The notes: generated by a model from the letters alone, not told the origin. A stretch of DNA of 64,000 nt from Fibrobacter intestinalis (GCF_900167415.1 NZ_FUWU01000007.1:1-64000), one strand, 5' to 3'; shown: positions 27,831-36,670, numbered from the stretch's first letter. Made by a program: numbers and translations.

Positions 27831-28868
27831 ATGAGAATTTCTAAAGAAGATGCATTGGACTTGTTCAAAAACGCGCCGCTCCCCCTCCTTTGCCAAAAAG
27901 CGAATGAAGAAAAAGAGAAACGCCACGGGAAAAACGTATTCTGGGTGAATAACCGCCAAATCAACTACACCAACGTCTGCGTTCTCCATTGTTCGTTCTG
28001 CTCTTTTTCCAAAATCAAAAAAAGCGATGCAAACGCCTACGACTGGAATCTTCAGGAAATCACGGAAAAAGCGCGGGATGCCGTGCGGGGAGGTGCCCGA
28101 GAGCTGCATATCGTAGGCGGTCTCCATCCCGACCATCCCTTTGAATACTACATCGAAATGCTCTCGTCCCTGCGAAAGGATTTTCCCGGCGTAAACCTGA
28201 AAGCCTTTACCGCCGTTGAAATCTGCCACTTCGCCAAACTTTCCGGGCGGCATGTCCGAGAGGTTCTCGCCGACTTGAAAAATGCCGGACTGGACGCCCT
28301 TCCCGGCGGCGGTGCCGAACTTTTGAGCGAAGAAATCCGGCACCGGATTTGCGGAAAAAAGGAAAGCGGCGCAGAATGGCTAGAAGTCCATCGGGAAGCG
28401 CACAAAATGGGCATTCCGACCAATGCGACTATGCTTTTCGGGCATATTGAAAGCATTGAAGACCGACTGGAGCACTTGGAATTGCTCCGAAACCTGCAAG
28501 ACGAAGCCCCCGGATTTTTTGCGTTCATCCCCCTGGTCTATCATCCCGAAAAAAATGCACTTGGCATTCGGGTAAAAGAAAAAACTTCCGAAGAAGATAT
28601 TTTGCGTACGATTGCCGTTTCGAGACTCTATCTGGACAATTTTCCCCATATCAAAGCGTATTGGATTCAAACCGGCATTTCGACGGCGATGAAAGCGCTA
28701 CACGCCGGCGCTTCGGATTTGGACGGCACCATTATGGAAGAAAAAATCACCCATGCGGCGGGAGCGGAAACCGCTATCGGCATGAGTCCGGAAAGAATGC
28801 GCTCGCTGATTCGAGAAGAAGGGCTTGTTCCTGTGGAACGCGACGCCCTCTACGACGTCATTCAGTGA
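27831..28868 (+). CDS. mqnE: Aminodeoxyfutalosine synthase (radical SAM)
   Basis: Radical SAM enzyme of the futalosine route to menaquinone. The ATG at 27831 has AAAGG upstream; the open frame extends further but without a site. The 345-residue product has the cluster motif CVLHCSFCSF (CX3CX2C) near residues 49-58. It also has ELHIVGGLHPDHPFEYY, LKAFTAVEICHFAKLSG, PGGGAELLSEEIR, TNATMLFGHIES, and NFPHIKAYWIQTG, which match MqnE better than MqnC or CofH. No other menaquinone gene is adjacent. Confidence 0.9.
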   Translation: MRISKEDALDLFKNAPLPLLCQKANEEKEKRHGKNVFWVNNRQINYTNVCVLHCSFCSFSKIKKSDANAYDWNLQEITEKARDAVRGGARELHIVGGLHPDHPFEYYIEMLSSLRKDFPGVNLKAFTAVEICHFAKLSGRHVREVLADLKNAGLDALPGGGAELLSEEIRHRICGKKESGAEWLEVHREAHKMGIPTNATMLFGHIESIEDRLEHLELLRNLQDEAPGFFAFIPLVYHPEKNALGIRVKEKTSEEDILRTIAVSRLYLDNFPHIKAYWIQTGISTAMKALHAGASDLDGTIMEEKITHAAGAETAIGMSPERMRSLIREEGLVPVERDALYDVIQ

Positions 28869-28950
28869 TTCCGGAATTACAGGGAATAGCGAGAGGGGGC
28901 GTTCACCTTGATACGCCAAAGGAAAGCATCAAATAGCTATAAGCCATAAA

Positions 28951-28985
28951 AAAAACCGATCGAAGATTGCTCAATCGACCGGTTT
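28951..28985 (-). terminator. Terminator downstream of tRNA-Lys
   Basis: AAACCG-A-TCGA and TCGA-C-CGGTTT pair around an eleven-base loop. On the minus strand the stem is followed by a run of at least eight T, so it ends the tRNA transcript. It may also act on mqnE from the other side. Confidence 0.75.
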
Positions 28986-28988
28986 CGT

Positions 28989-29060
28989 GAACTAAGAAGG
29001 GCTCGAACCTTCGACCCACGCCTTAAAAGGGCGTTGCTCTACCAACTGAGCTATTAGTCC
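28989..29060 (-). tRNA. tRNA-Lys (anticodon TTT)
   Basis: Read on the minus strand, GGACTAA pairs with TTAGTTC in the acceptor stem. The D arm AGCTCAGTTGGTAGAGC, the anticodon loop CTTTTAA on stem ACGCC/GGCGT, and the T arm with GGTTCGAGCCC are all present. CCA is not encoded. Confidence 0.96.
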
Positions 29061-29106
29061 AACGACCCAAATGTAATAAACATTTTGAATTTTGTAAATT
29101 ATAACC

Positions 29107-30117
29107 ATGTTTTTTTTTAAAAAAAGTTGGATTTTTTTTCTTTCTCTGCTCGTTTTGGCAGCAAATAGCACCGCCTACTTCAAAAAAAATGATTCCGGCG
29201 AAGAAGTTTTCTCCTTTTTGGGTTCTTTTAGCAGCGCCAGAAGTGCCGCTTTAGAAAATGCGAACGCAGCGATGCCATCTTCCAACCCCGGCGACGTTCT
29301 GCAAAATCCCGCACTCATCCTGCTATCACCGAATCAAAAAAACGCCGTGAGCTTTGCCTGGCAGACCGGAGAATTTGCAGACAATCAAGGATATCTCGCC
29401 TACGCCCGCCAAATCGGTAAAATGGTGGCGCTCGTCAGCTACGGCTGGATCCGCTACGGAGAAATCGATGGCTACGACAATATGGGCAATCCCACAGACA
29501 AGTCCTACAAGCCCCAAAGCTCCGTCGCCAGTCTTTCCCTCTCCCTTCCTCTTCCCCACTTCCAGTTCGGTTCTACCGTAAAATTCGCCTCCGACCTTTT
29601 ATCCGACGAAGGAAACGACCAAACGGCGATGGCTTTTGCGTTCGACTGGGGCGTCCTGTGGCAGTCGTCCTCGCGAAAATTCGGTTTCGGACTGGCCGCC
29701 CGCAATTTCGGCAAGATGATTCGCGCCTATGTAGATGGCGGCGATACGGATTACGGGCTTGAAGAATCTTTCGACCTTTCAGCCTTTTACATTCCAGGGC
29801 TGCTTCCCCGTCTCTCACTGCACGCCAAAACGACATTTCCCCGCTATGCGGAACCCGCACTTTCCTTGGGTGGCGAATACGCTCTAGGTTCAAGCCTTTT
29901 TGTGCGGCTCGGATTTTCCCGCACCTGGCTGGATATTTCCCGCGATGTCAAAGAAATTTTTTCTTCGTCCGACCGCCCGGACGAGACCAACGATGCCAGA
30001 CTTTTCAGTGCCGGACTTGGCTATACCGGCAGCCGATTCTCCCTCGACTACGCCTTTTCCTATTTAGCCCAAGACCTCGGAACAGAACACCGAATCGGAC
30101 TCGGTTTAAAATTTTAA
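29107..30117 (+). CDS. PorV/PorQ-like outer-membrane protein
   Basis: The 336-residue protein starts with a signal peptide (SWIFFLSLLVLAANSTA). It then shows the PorV/PorQ pattern: 'SSARSAALENANAAMPSSNPGDVLQNPALI' is like the 'GARAAGMGGA...NPAAL' start of that family, followed by barrel strands and a C-terminal IGLGLKF. Relatives belong to the type IX secretion or FadL-like barrel families; no other secretion genes are near. It overlaps the next gene by one base (TAATG). Confidence 0.65.
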   Translation: MFFFKKSWIFFLSLLVLAANSTAYFKKNDSGEEVFSFLGSFSSARSAALENANAAMPSSNPGDVLQNPALILLSPNQKNAVSFAWQTGEFADNQGYLAYARQIGKMVALVSYGWIRYGEIDGYDNMGNPTDKSYKPQSSVASLSLSLPLPHFQFGSTVKFASDLLSDEGNDQTAMAFAFDWGVLWQSSSRKFGFGLAARNFGKMIRAYVDGGDTDYGLEESFDLSAFYIPGLLPRLSLHAKTTFPRYAEPALSLGGEYALGSSLFVRLGFSRTWLDISRDVKEIFSSSDRPDETNDARLFSAGLGYTGSRFSLDYAFSYLAQDLGTEHRIGLGLKF

Positions 30118-30848
30118 TGCAAAAGCAATTTGACATCATCGTCCTCTCTAAGGAAAATTTTCAGCCGCCCATCGAAGACGACGCCTTGGGCTGGTTCTTT
30201 GCAGAAAATTTTTCGGAATCGCTTGCAGCCATTGATGCAGAATGGATTATCCTATGTCATGCCGACACCTGTATCACACGAGAATTTTTGAATCGGACGG
30301 CGGATGTCTGCGCCGAGTTTCCCTTTGCCGACGCCATCGCCCCTAGAATCTGCACAGCCGGAAATCCGGAGCCTTTTTCGTCGGGTCTCCTCATCGACAA
30401 GAAATTCAATCTTCAAGAAGAGTTTCGTCAAAATCCGCGGGCGGAAATTCGCCAAGTGGCCAGTCTTTCCCCGTTTTGCGGCATCTACTCGGCACGCCTT
30501 CTCCAAGCTCTCGGCGGATTCGATACCGATATCCAAACAGATCTAAAATTTTTCGATCTTGGACTGCGGGCGCTGCATCTAGGAGCAAACCTATTCGCCA
30601 TGCCAAAGCTTTCCGTCGAAATTTCCCATCGCATCAATCCTGAGCCGACCGACAACAAAGAACTCGCCCGCATCTACTACAAAGATGCCGACATAATGCG
30701 CTTTCTCCGGTTCACCTTTTGGCACCCATCCACATTGAACGCCATCTGGGGAAAAAGAAAGGGACTCGACGAAAAATCTTTGAAAGTGACCGAGATTTCA
30801 AAACTTTCGTCCGAAAAATGGAAAAGCGTTTCCGCAGAACCACTTTGA
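30117..30848 (+). CDS. Glycosyltransferase family 2-like protein
   Basis: The 243-residue product resembles a short GT-A glycosyltransferase: 'EWIILCHADTCITREFLNRT' (nucleotide-sugar/metal region; HAD in place of the more usual DxD), 'CGIYSARLLQALGGFDTDI' (acceptor-side GGFD motif) and 'DLGLRALHLGANLF'. It lacks a typical N-terminal VVxxxN start (IIVLSKENFQ). Translation is probably coupled to the PorV-like gene. The substrate is unknown. Confidence 0.65.
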   Translation: MQKQFDIIVLSKENFQPPIEDDALGWFFAENFSESLAAIDAEWIILCHADTCITREFLNRTADVCAEFPFADAIAPRICTAGNPEPFSSGLLIDKKFNLQEEFRQNPRAEIRQVASLSPFCGIYSARLLQALGGFDTDIQTDLKFFDLGLRALHLGANLFAMPKLSVEISHRINPEPTDNKELARIYYKDADIMRFLRFTFWHPSTLNAIWGKRKGLDEKSLKVTEISKLSSEKWKSVSAEPL

Positions 30849-30867
30849 ACGAGCCCTATTTTTAAGG

Positions 30868-31012
30868 GAATTATATACGACCTTCCACCAAATGCGATCA
30901 ATTAAAAATTTTTCAAAGTGTGAACATCTTTTTCGCAAAGTGGAACTTTTTTTTCAATACAGGAATTTCTTTTTCACAAGGAAAATTTCTTCTCGCAGGT
31001 TGCGAGATGCTT
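30868..31012 (+). repeat. Interspersed repeat B, copy 1
   Basis: Closely matches 32127-32272 and, for its first part, 55282-55318. It begins with 'acgaccttccaccaaatg', continues with 'tttcaaagtgtgaacatc' and 'tttttcgcaaagtggaac', and ends in 'aatttcttctcgcag'. No gene is seen here. Confidence 0.82.
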
Positions 31013-31220
31013 GCTTTCCCACGAGTCTTGGGAACTGTTCCCTTAGACGAATTGTCCCTTTCAGGGATACTTCAACTACGGAATCGGAGATTCCTAGTTT
31101 CAGGGATGCAAAGCCGTGGCAATTCTTGCTGGCACCTCGTCATTGCGAGGCGCGATAACGCCGTGGCAATCCTATCTACAAAAAAAAGGATTGCTTCACC
31201 CCTGCGGGGTTCGCAATGAC
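31008..31220 (+). repeat. Interspersed repeat A, copy 2
   Basis: Shares with 31555-31815 and the inverted copy at 143-488 the segments 'cttgggaac', 'actacggaatcggagattcc', 'ggcaattcttgctggcacct' and 'cgtcattgcgagg'. Its middle is shorter, and it ends in 'cccctgcggggttcgcaatg'. Confidence 0.82.
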
Positions 31221-31221
31221 G

Positions 31222-31508
31222 TAAAATCCCCAGCGAGAGTTTGGGCAAATGAAAAAACGCCCAAAAATCTCTAGGCAGCTCGTGGGCAAACGTAAAAACG
31301 CTCAAAAATCTCTAGGCAGCTCGTGGGCGAACGTAAAAACGCCCAAAAATCTCTAGGCAGCTCGTGGGCGAACGTAAAAACGCCCGAAAATCTCCAGCGG
31401 GCTTGTGGGCGAACGTAAAAACGCCCGAAAATCTCCAGCGGGCTTGTGGGCAAGCGTAAAAACGCCCAAAAATTGTCAGCGAGGTCGTGGGAAACCGGAA
31501 AAACGCCA
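31222..31508 (+). repeat. Tandem array of a 41-bp unit, about seven copies
   Basis: Units begin at 31263, 31304, 31345, 31386, 31427 and 31468, exactly 41 bp apart, with a diverged unit before (31222). Each contains 'aaaatct', a variable 'ctaggcagctcg' or 'ccagcgggcttg' part, 'tgggcgaacgtaaaaacgcc'. Since 41 is not a multiple of three, no long repeat protein is encoded in one frame, and stop codons occur. One more copy lies at about 31825-31868. Confidence 0.93.
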
Positions 31509-31554
31509 AAACACAATGGCGGAGCAATCCTTGCCGGCATCCCGTCATTGCGAG

Positions 31555-31815
31555 ATGCTCGCTTTCCCATGAGTCTTGGGAACTTGTTCCCTTAGACGAA
31601 TTGTCCCTTCCAGGGATACTTCAACTACGGAATCGGAGATTCCTAGTTTCAGGGATGCAAAGCCGTGGCAATTCTTGCTGGCACCTCGTCATTGCGAGGA
31701 GCGTAGCGACGTGGCAATCTTGTCTGCGTGAAAAGGATTGCTTCTACACTTCGACTATAACTCCACTAAGTCAATAAATTGACAAGTTCGTATAACCCCT
31801 GCGGGGTTAGCAATG
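31555..31815 (+). repeat. Interspersed repeat A, copy 3 (most complete)
   Basis: Contains every segment of the inverted copy at 143-488, including 'gcgaggagcgtagcgacg', 'ggattgcttctacacttcg', 'taactccact', 'aaattgacaag' and 'cccctgcggggtt'. It follows the tandem array directly. A shortened copy follows at 31885-31968. Confidence 0.85.
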
Positions 31816-31884
31816 ACGAAAAAATCCCCAGCGAGTTCGTGGGCAATCGGAAAAAACGCTAGGCACAATAGCTAAGCAATCCAT

Positions 31885-31968
31885 GCGGTCCATTCGTCAT
31901 TGCGAGGAGCAGAGCGACGAAACAATTGAAAAGGATTACTTCATCCCTCCGGGGTTCGCAATGACGGA
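31885..31968 (+). repeat. Interspersed repeat A, partial copy
   Basis: Only the 'cgtcattgcgaggagc...gacg' segment, 'aaaaggattacttc' and 'ccctccggggttcgcaatga' remain. Bases 31969-32126 show no repeat or gene that I can name. Confidence 0.7.
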
Positions 31969-32126
31969 AAAACGTTCGGCATAACAACTGTAGCCGTTTT
32001 CACGTGCATACAAGCCGAAACTTTTTGCTGTGGTCAAATTTTCACATAAAAACGAGCCATTTGGGCTTGGATGCGGAGCTTTTATGGAAAATTGCCGTTT
32101 GCGTAAACTTGTTGAAAATTTTAGGG

Positions 32127-32272
32127 ATTTATATACGATCTTCCACCAAATACTCTCAATTAAAAATTTTTTCAAAGTGTGAACATCTTTTTCGCAAAGT
32201 GGAACGTTTTTTTTCAATACAGGAATTTCTTTTTCACAAGGAAAATTTCTTCTCGCAGACTGCGAGGTGTTT
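32127..32272 (+). repeat. Interspersed repeat B, copy 2
   Basis: Near-identical to 30868-31012 over its length ('gatcttccaccaaat', 'tttttcgcaaagtggaac', 'tttctttttcacaaggaaaa', 'ttcttctcgcag'). Confidence 0.82.
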
Positions 32273-32304
32273 TGCATTCTGACTAGCCGTTTCTCCTATA
32301 TTTC

Positions 32305-32420
32305 CAACTCCCCACTACCTCCTGATCACTAGTCGCTAACCATGGTTCGACAACCGGTTGCTGAGCCTGTCGAAGCACACCAACCAAGCAAATCGAGGTG
32401 GAATTTTATATATAAATCCC
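32305..32420. repeat. Interspersed repeats C and D
   Basis: 'gatcactagtcgctaaccat' and 'gagcctgtcgaagcacacc' match 698-778. The part from 32376 matches 25197-25236. Confidence 0.75.
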
Positions 32421-32425
32421 AAATT

Positions 32426-33571
32426 TTAACGGTCCAGAATAGAATAGAGAAAAGCGCTTAATTTATCGGCAACCGTTTTAAGGCTGTATTTTTCCAATAA
32501 TTTCGCCACTTTCTCCCGGTCGTATTCGTACTTGCCCGAAAAGACTTCGTCCAAAACCGCCAAATAGCCATCCACGTTATCCGCCGGGGAGACCAGCGGG
32601 CAAACTCCTGCAAAAATTTCCTTTAATGCGGTCGTATCGGCGCAAACGACGGGCGTTCCGCAAGCAATCGCTTCCAAAGGAGGCAAACCAAAACCTTCAA
32701 AGAAAGAAGGCATGACAAATAAATCGGCATGGCGGTAGAATTCCCGAAGCATCGGTGCTGCCAGATTGGAAAAATGGAAAACATTATGCAAATCAAGCAC
32801 TTCCATTTCCCGACGGATTCGGGATGTCATCTTTCCAATTCGTACAAACGCCACATTGGGACGTTTTTCCGCCATTTTCAAAAAAGTTCCAATGTTCTTC
32901 CTCGATTCGGGAAGGCTGACATTCAGCACCAGAGCACGAAATCCCCGAATCCCCAAATCCGCGCAAAAAGATTCCCGCTTGGCGCGATATATCATTCGGT
33001 CCGGCTGCAGATTGTAAAAAAGAGAATTGAGCGGAAGCCCGACCACGGCGTTCGGGCGACCGGCGATTTTATAATATTTTTCCGCTTCGCCCTTGGAATA
33101 ATTGGAGTTGTAAACAAAGCCGTCCGCCTTTGCAGAAGGTGCGGCGTAAAGCCAGGAAATCAATTTATACTTGGGATTGAAAGGATAAAGAGTTTCGGCA
33201 AAAGTATCGTGAACGAGCACCACCGTCTTGGCGTTCGGGCAAGTTCTTTTGGCGACGGGAACCAAAAAACCGATCTCGGGGCGGATGAAAAAAACAATCG
33301 TCGGATTTGACTTTTGAAGAAACTCGGCAAAGGGCGCGCGAAATTTGTAGAATCCAGAAAGAAGGGAGTCCGCCCAAATCGATTCGCTTTTGATGCCGCG
33401 CTCTTCTGGAGAAATCCCGTTGTTTTCCGGAAAATACTTGGGCGTTTTAATCCATAAAATTAAAACATCAAAGTCGGCAAAGAGGGTTCGTTCCAAATCC
33501 AAAGCCAAACGCCCAAAACTGGTTCTCGTGTTTTTATCGCATACGATGACGATTTTCTTTTTTTGCACCAT
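32426..33571 (-). CDS. Glycosyltransferase family 4 (GT-B)
   Basis: The 381-residue protein has an N-terminal acceptor domain (VIVCDKNTRTSFGRLALDLER) and a C-terminal Glyco_transf_1 domain with LNVSLPESRKNIGTFLKMAEK near residue 215 and the nucleotide-sugar motif PSFFEGFGLPPLEAIACGTPVV near 292-313. No signal peptide or membrane segment was seen, so it is cytoplasmic or peripheral. It is the last of four minus-strand glycosyltransferase genes, 92 bases after the third. Sugar and linkage are unknown. Confidence 0.88.
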   Translation of the reverse strand: MVQKKKIVIVCDKNTRTSFGRLALDLERTLFADFDVLILWIKTPKYFPENNGISPEERGIKSESIWADSLLSGFYKFRAPFAEFLQKSNPTIVFFIRPEIGFLVPVAKRTCPNAKTVVLVHDTFAETLYPFNPKYKLISWLYAAPSAKADGFVYNSNYSKGEAEKYYKIAGRPNAVVGLPLNSLFYNLQPDRMIYRAKRESFCADLGIRGFRALVLNVSLPESRKNIGTFLKMAEKRPNVAFVRIGKMTSRIRREMEVLDLHNVFHFSNLAAPMLREFYRHADLFVMPSFFEGFGLPPLEAIACGTPVVCADTTALKEIFAGVCPLVSPADNVDGYLAVLDEVFSGKYEYDREKVAKLLEKYSLKTVADKLSAFLYSILDR

Positions 33572-33663
33572 ATAAGCAATTATACTATTTTCAAAAGCTT
33601 TTGCCCAACGGATTCTTCACACCGGCATTCCGTTTTCCCTAAGCCGACAGGCAAAAGAGAATT

Positions 33664-34599
33664 TTACTTTTTGGAAAAAGGAAAAAGTCCCAAGGCAAAA
33701 AGAAATAAGGTAAAATGGAGCTTCACGCGATTTCTTGCGTCCGCTGAAAACGGCACTCGAGGAAGCGAAAATAGCACACGAAGCGAACTGCGAACCGCGC
33801 GAAATGTTCGCGAAAGAACGACGCCTTTGAAGCCATAATGCTTGCGATAAAAATACAGTTGCGAGGAATCGTGTTGCAAACTGCGCGAAAGAACGTTTTT
33901 CGCAGAGCCTCCGCCCAGATGGATGATGGAAGTTTTAAAATCAATCAAAAAGCGGATTTGAAAACGGTGCGCCCGATACGCCCAGTCCACATCTTCGTAA
34001 TACATGAAAATATTTTCGTCAAAACCGCCCACCTTATTCCAGGTTTCCCTTGTCATCATCCAAGCCGCCGCATTAGTCCACTGGGCTTCATAAAAGGACG
34101 TGCCGGATATGGGTTTTATTTCTCCATTCACGTAACGCGACGCCGATTCCTCGGAACGGAAGGCATTGAAAAAAAATTGCACCGGCGGGATTTTGGAAAA
34201 CCAGTTTTTTTGAAGACTGCCATCCACATTCAAAAGCCGAGGGACCACGACATCATTTGGAAAAAGGGACAAATCTTTTTGCAAAGAAGGAATTGCATTC
34301 GGCGAAAGCCGCGTATCATTATTCAAAAATAAAATGGAATCAAATGAAAAATTTTCCGGTTGAGCTAAGGCAATTCCTGCATTGTTGGCGGCACCAAATC
34401 CCCGATTTTCCTTGGCGCAAAGCAAGCGGACTTCGGGATAATCCTGAGCAATACGCTCCGGCGTGCCATCTAGACTTCCGTTGTCCACCACAAAAATCTG
34501 GAACAATTCCTTGGGATTTTTTAGCAAGTCATCCAGACAATTTTTGGTTTGTTCCCAATGTCCGTAAGTAACGATAATGATGGCTGTTTTTTGAATCAT
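33664..34599 (-). CDS. Glycosyltransferase family 2 (GT-A), rhamnosyltransferase-like
   Basis: From the ATG at 34599, which overlaps the preceding stop codon (ATGA), the 311-residue product starts MIQKTAIIIVTYGHWEQ. It contains FVVDNGSLDGTPE, SILFLNNDTRLSPNAIPSL (DxD-type NND), WTNAAAWMMTRETWNKVGGFDENIFMYYEDVDWAYRAHR and a C-terminal region with basic and hydrophobic residues. This is the pattern of WbbL-like rhamnosyltransferases. An ATG nine codons earlier lies inside the upstream gene and is less likely. Confidence 0.88.
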   Translation of the reverse strand: MIQKTAIIIVTYGHWEQTKNCLDDLLKNPKELFQIFVVDNGSLDGTPERIAQDYPEVRLLCAKENRGFGAANNAGIALAQPENFSFDSILFLNNDTRLSPNAIPSLQKDLSLFPNDVVVPRLLNVDGSLQKNWFSKIPPVQFFFNAFRSEESASRYVNGEIKPISGTSFYEAQWTNAAAWMMTRETWNKVGGFDENIFMYYEDVDWAYRAHRFQIRFLIDFKTSIIHLGGGSAKNVLSRSLQHDSSQLYFYRKHYGFKGVVLSRTFRAVRSSLRVLFSLPRVPFSADARNRVKLHFTLFLFALGLFPFSKK

Positions 34600-35546
34600 G
34601 ATTTCTTCCAAAAAATTTTTGCCCAAGGAAGCCCGATTAAAGAAAATAAAATCTGTCGGATTCGCGTTTTTAAATTTCGGGGTAAAAAAAGTTCATTCTG
34701 ATTTTTTAAAATCCAAGGCAGAAAAAGGGGCAGAAATCCCTTTGTTTGTCTCCCTTGGTGAAGCTTCAGGAGTTTTTGAGCAAAACGGATTTCCCCTTCG
34801 GTCAGTGGAATCCTTTCGGCATTTTTCAAAAGGCACAAGACCCAGTTTTCCTGAATTTTCAAAGTCTGGCTCATGGGCGGAACCGGTTTTCCTCCCACCG
34901 CATTGGATTCATGCAAGCGATATTTTACAACGGCTTCGGAAAGACGGTAAATGCCGCCATGACGTTCTGCAAGCATGGCAATCCAGCGATCATGCACAGA
35001 AACGCCTTCGGGAATGGGCAAAGTTTTGGCCAGCAAAGAAGCTCTAAATAAAGAAAGGCAACCGGTGACATGATTGATTCCCGCAATCTGCGCTTTGATG
35101 GAAACCCTATCCGGAATTCCGTCATAGATTCTCCAGGAAGGCGCGATTTGTTTACCGAAAGCGTCTATTACCTGTGCATCGCCAAAAGCCAAAGCACTGG
35201 AAGGATTTTCAACAAGAGCTTTTTTCAAAAGAGTTAATTTGTTTGGAATCCATTCGTCGTCCTGATCAGCGAGGGCGATAAAATCGGAATCATCCACATA
35301 TTGCGAAGCAAAACTTAACGCCTGATGAAACGCGCCTCGGTGCCCCAGATTTTTTTCACCGCGAAAAATTTTAATAGGCAAAACTTCGGAAAATTTTTCC
35401 AAAACGGAAACCGAAGCATCTGTAGAAGCGTCGTCATAAGCCACAATCCATTTCGCTTTCTCCGTTTGATTGCAAAGGGATTGCAAAAAAAACGAAAGAA
35501 ATTTTTCGCCATTATAAGTACAGAGAACGATACAAATCTGATTCAT
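34596..35546 (-). CDS. Glycosyltransferase family 2 (GT-A)
   Basis: The 316-residue protein starts MNQICIVLCTYNGEKFL and continues with IVAYDDASTDASVSVLEKF, NLGHRGAFHQALSFA, DFIALADQDDEWIPNKL (DQDD metal/nucleotide motif) and a later VHDRWIAMLAERHGGIYRL acceptor-side motif. It resembles transferases of O-antigen or capsule clusters. It lies two bases from the upstream gene and overlaps the downstream one, so the cluster is co-transcribed. Confidence 0.88.
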   Translation of the reverse strand: MNQICIVLCTYNGEKFLSFFLQSLCNQTEKAKWIVAYDDASTDASVSVLEKFSEVLPIKIFRGEKNLGHRGAFHQALSFASQYVDDSDFIALADQDDEWIPNKLTLLKKALVENPSSALAFGDAQVIDAFGKQIAPSWRIYDGIPDRVSIKAQIAGINHVTGCLSLFRASLLAKTLPIPEGVSVHDRWIAMLAERHGGIYRLSEAVVKYRLHESNAVGGKPVPPMSQTLKIQENWVLCLLKNAERIPLTEGEIRFAQKLLKLHQGRQTKGFLPLFLPWILKNQNELFLPRNLKTRIRQILFSLIGLPWAKIFWKKS

Positions 35547-35548
35547 AA

Positions 35549-36670
35549 TTACTCTTGAAATATCTGGAGAAAAATTTCTTGTGTCCGTTTTTCAAATTCA
35601 TCTAGACGACGATTTTTAAACAAGCGTTCCCGGCAAACCATAAATTCATCTTCACGAAAACTTTCGGGCAAGTTCCTGATTTTTTGCAGGGCATCCTGAA
35701 TGTCTTGGGGATTATAAATCATCCAATCCGGCAATTCAAATTCTTTGACGTATTCAGAATCGGCAACCAAAACAGGAACGCCACAAGCGAAAGATTCAAA
35801 AAGAATCATGGGCGTCCCTTCAAAATGGGATGGGATAAAAACAAGGTGGATTTGATTTTTCAGAATTTCGTGCAATTCACTTTGAGGCATCCAAGAATAA
35901 ATTTGTACGGAATTTTCAACACCGTATTGATGAATCCGTTTTTCAAGGGTCTTCTTATTCGGGCCTTCGCCTATAATGCGAAAAGAACAGGGAAAACCCA
36001 TTCGGGAAAGTTCCCTTGCAAGGGGCGGAATGACATCTTGCCCTTTTTGCTTAAAATAAATCCGCCCGATAGTCGCTATGGAAAGGGGCTTTATGGGTAT
36101 CTTAGGCGGTAAAATGGCTTCCCAAGAAACGGGATTGGGAAGAATCCAGACTTGTTTTTTCGGACCAATAAAACGGCGCAAAAGTTTTTCTTGGGTTTTT
36201 GAAATCACAATCCACTTGAAAATTTTTGGATAAATGAAACGTGCCAGAAAATCACGAATAAGTCCCAAGGGAGCACCGGATTCCCGCTGCGTAAAAGCCA
36301 TAGGGAAATAGGATATCAATCGGATTCCCATTTTTTTCGCAACCAGAACGGCTGGCAAACAACGTTCGATATTCCCCGGACAAATCACCAGAACTTTCAC
36401 TTGAAATTTTTTAAAAAGTTCACGCAGAATTTTTTGTTTTTGATGGGAACGGTCTCGAAAAATCGGGAACGGCGTACTGGCAAAAAAAGGAAGCGGAACG
36501 CTGTGAATTTTTGGCGAAAGATTCTCTAAAAATTTTGCAGAAGAATGAAAAAAAATGACTTCTGGAAAAATGTCACGAACAAAATTTGCCATTTTAGCCG
36601 AAAGCATTTCCTGGCCGCCCCATTCTCTGGCGTCGCTATAAAAGCAAATTTTTGTATCCATTTTTTGCAT
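35549..36670 (-). CDS. Glycosyltransferase family 4 (GT-B)
   Basis: The 373-residue protein starts DTKICFYSDAREWGGQEM, with the glycine-rich loop of GT4 enzymes. IATIGRIYFKQKGQDVIPPLARELSR (near residue 197) begins the C-terminal domain, and the nucleotide-sugar motif is PSHFEGTPMILFESFACGVPVL. Two ATGs, at 36670 and 36661, are possible starts. It is the first gene of the minus-strand glycosyltransferase operon. The DNA of this gene and its neighbour is visibly richer in A/T than the housekeeping genes around it. Confidence 0.87.
   Translation of the reverse strand: MQKMDTKICFYSDAREWGGQEMLSAKMANFVRDIFPEVIFFHSSAKFLENLSPKIHSVPLPFFASTPFPIFRDRSHQKQKILRELFKKFQVKVLVICPGNIERCLPAVLVAKKMGIRLISYFPMAFTQRESGAPLGLIRDFLARFIYPKIFKWIVISKTQEKLLRRFIGPKKQVWILPNPVSWEAILPPKIPIKPLSIATIGRIYFKQKGQDVIPPLARELSRMGFPCSFRIIGEGPNKKTLEKRIHQYGVENSVQIYSWMPQSELHEILKNQIHLVFIPSHFEGTPMILFESFACGVPVLVADSEYVKEFELPDWMIYNPQDIQDALQKIRNLPESFREDEFMVCRERLFKNRRLDEFEKRTQEIFLQIFQE

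Noticed and set aside
31222-31508. Possible CRISPR array
   Set aside because: The 41-bp units follow each other directly with no unique spacers, and no cas gene is present. It is a plain tandem repeat.
31271-31570. Repetitive minus-strand open frame through the tandem array
   Set aside because: A 41-bp period shifts frame with each unit, the product is only a by-product of the repeat, and no start site or signal is present.
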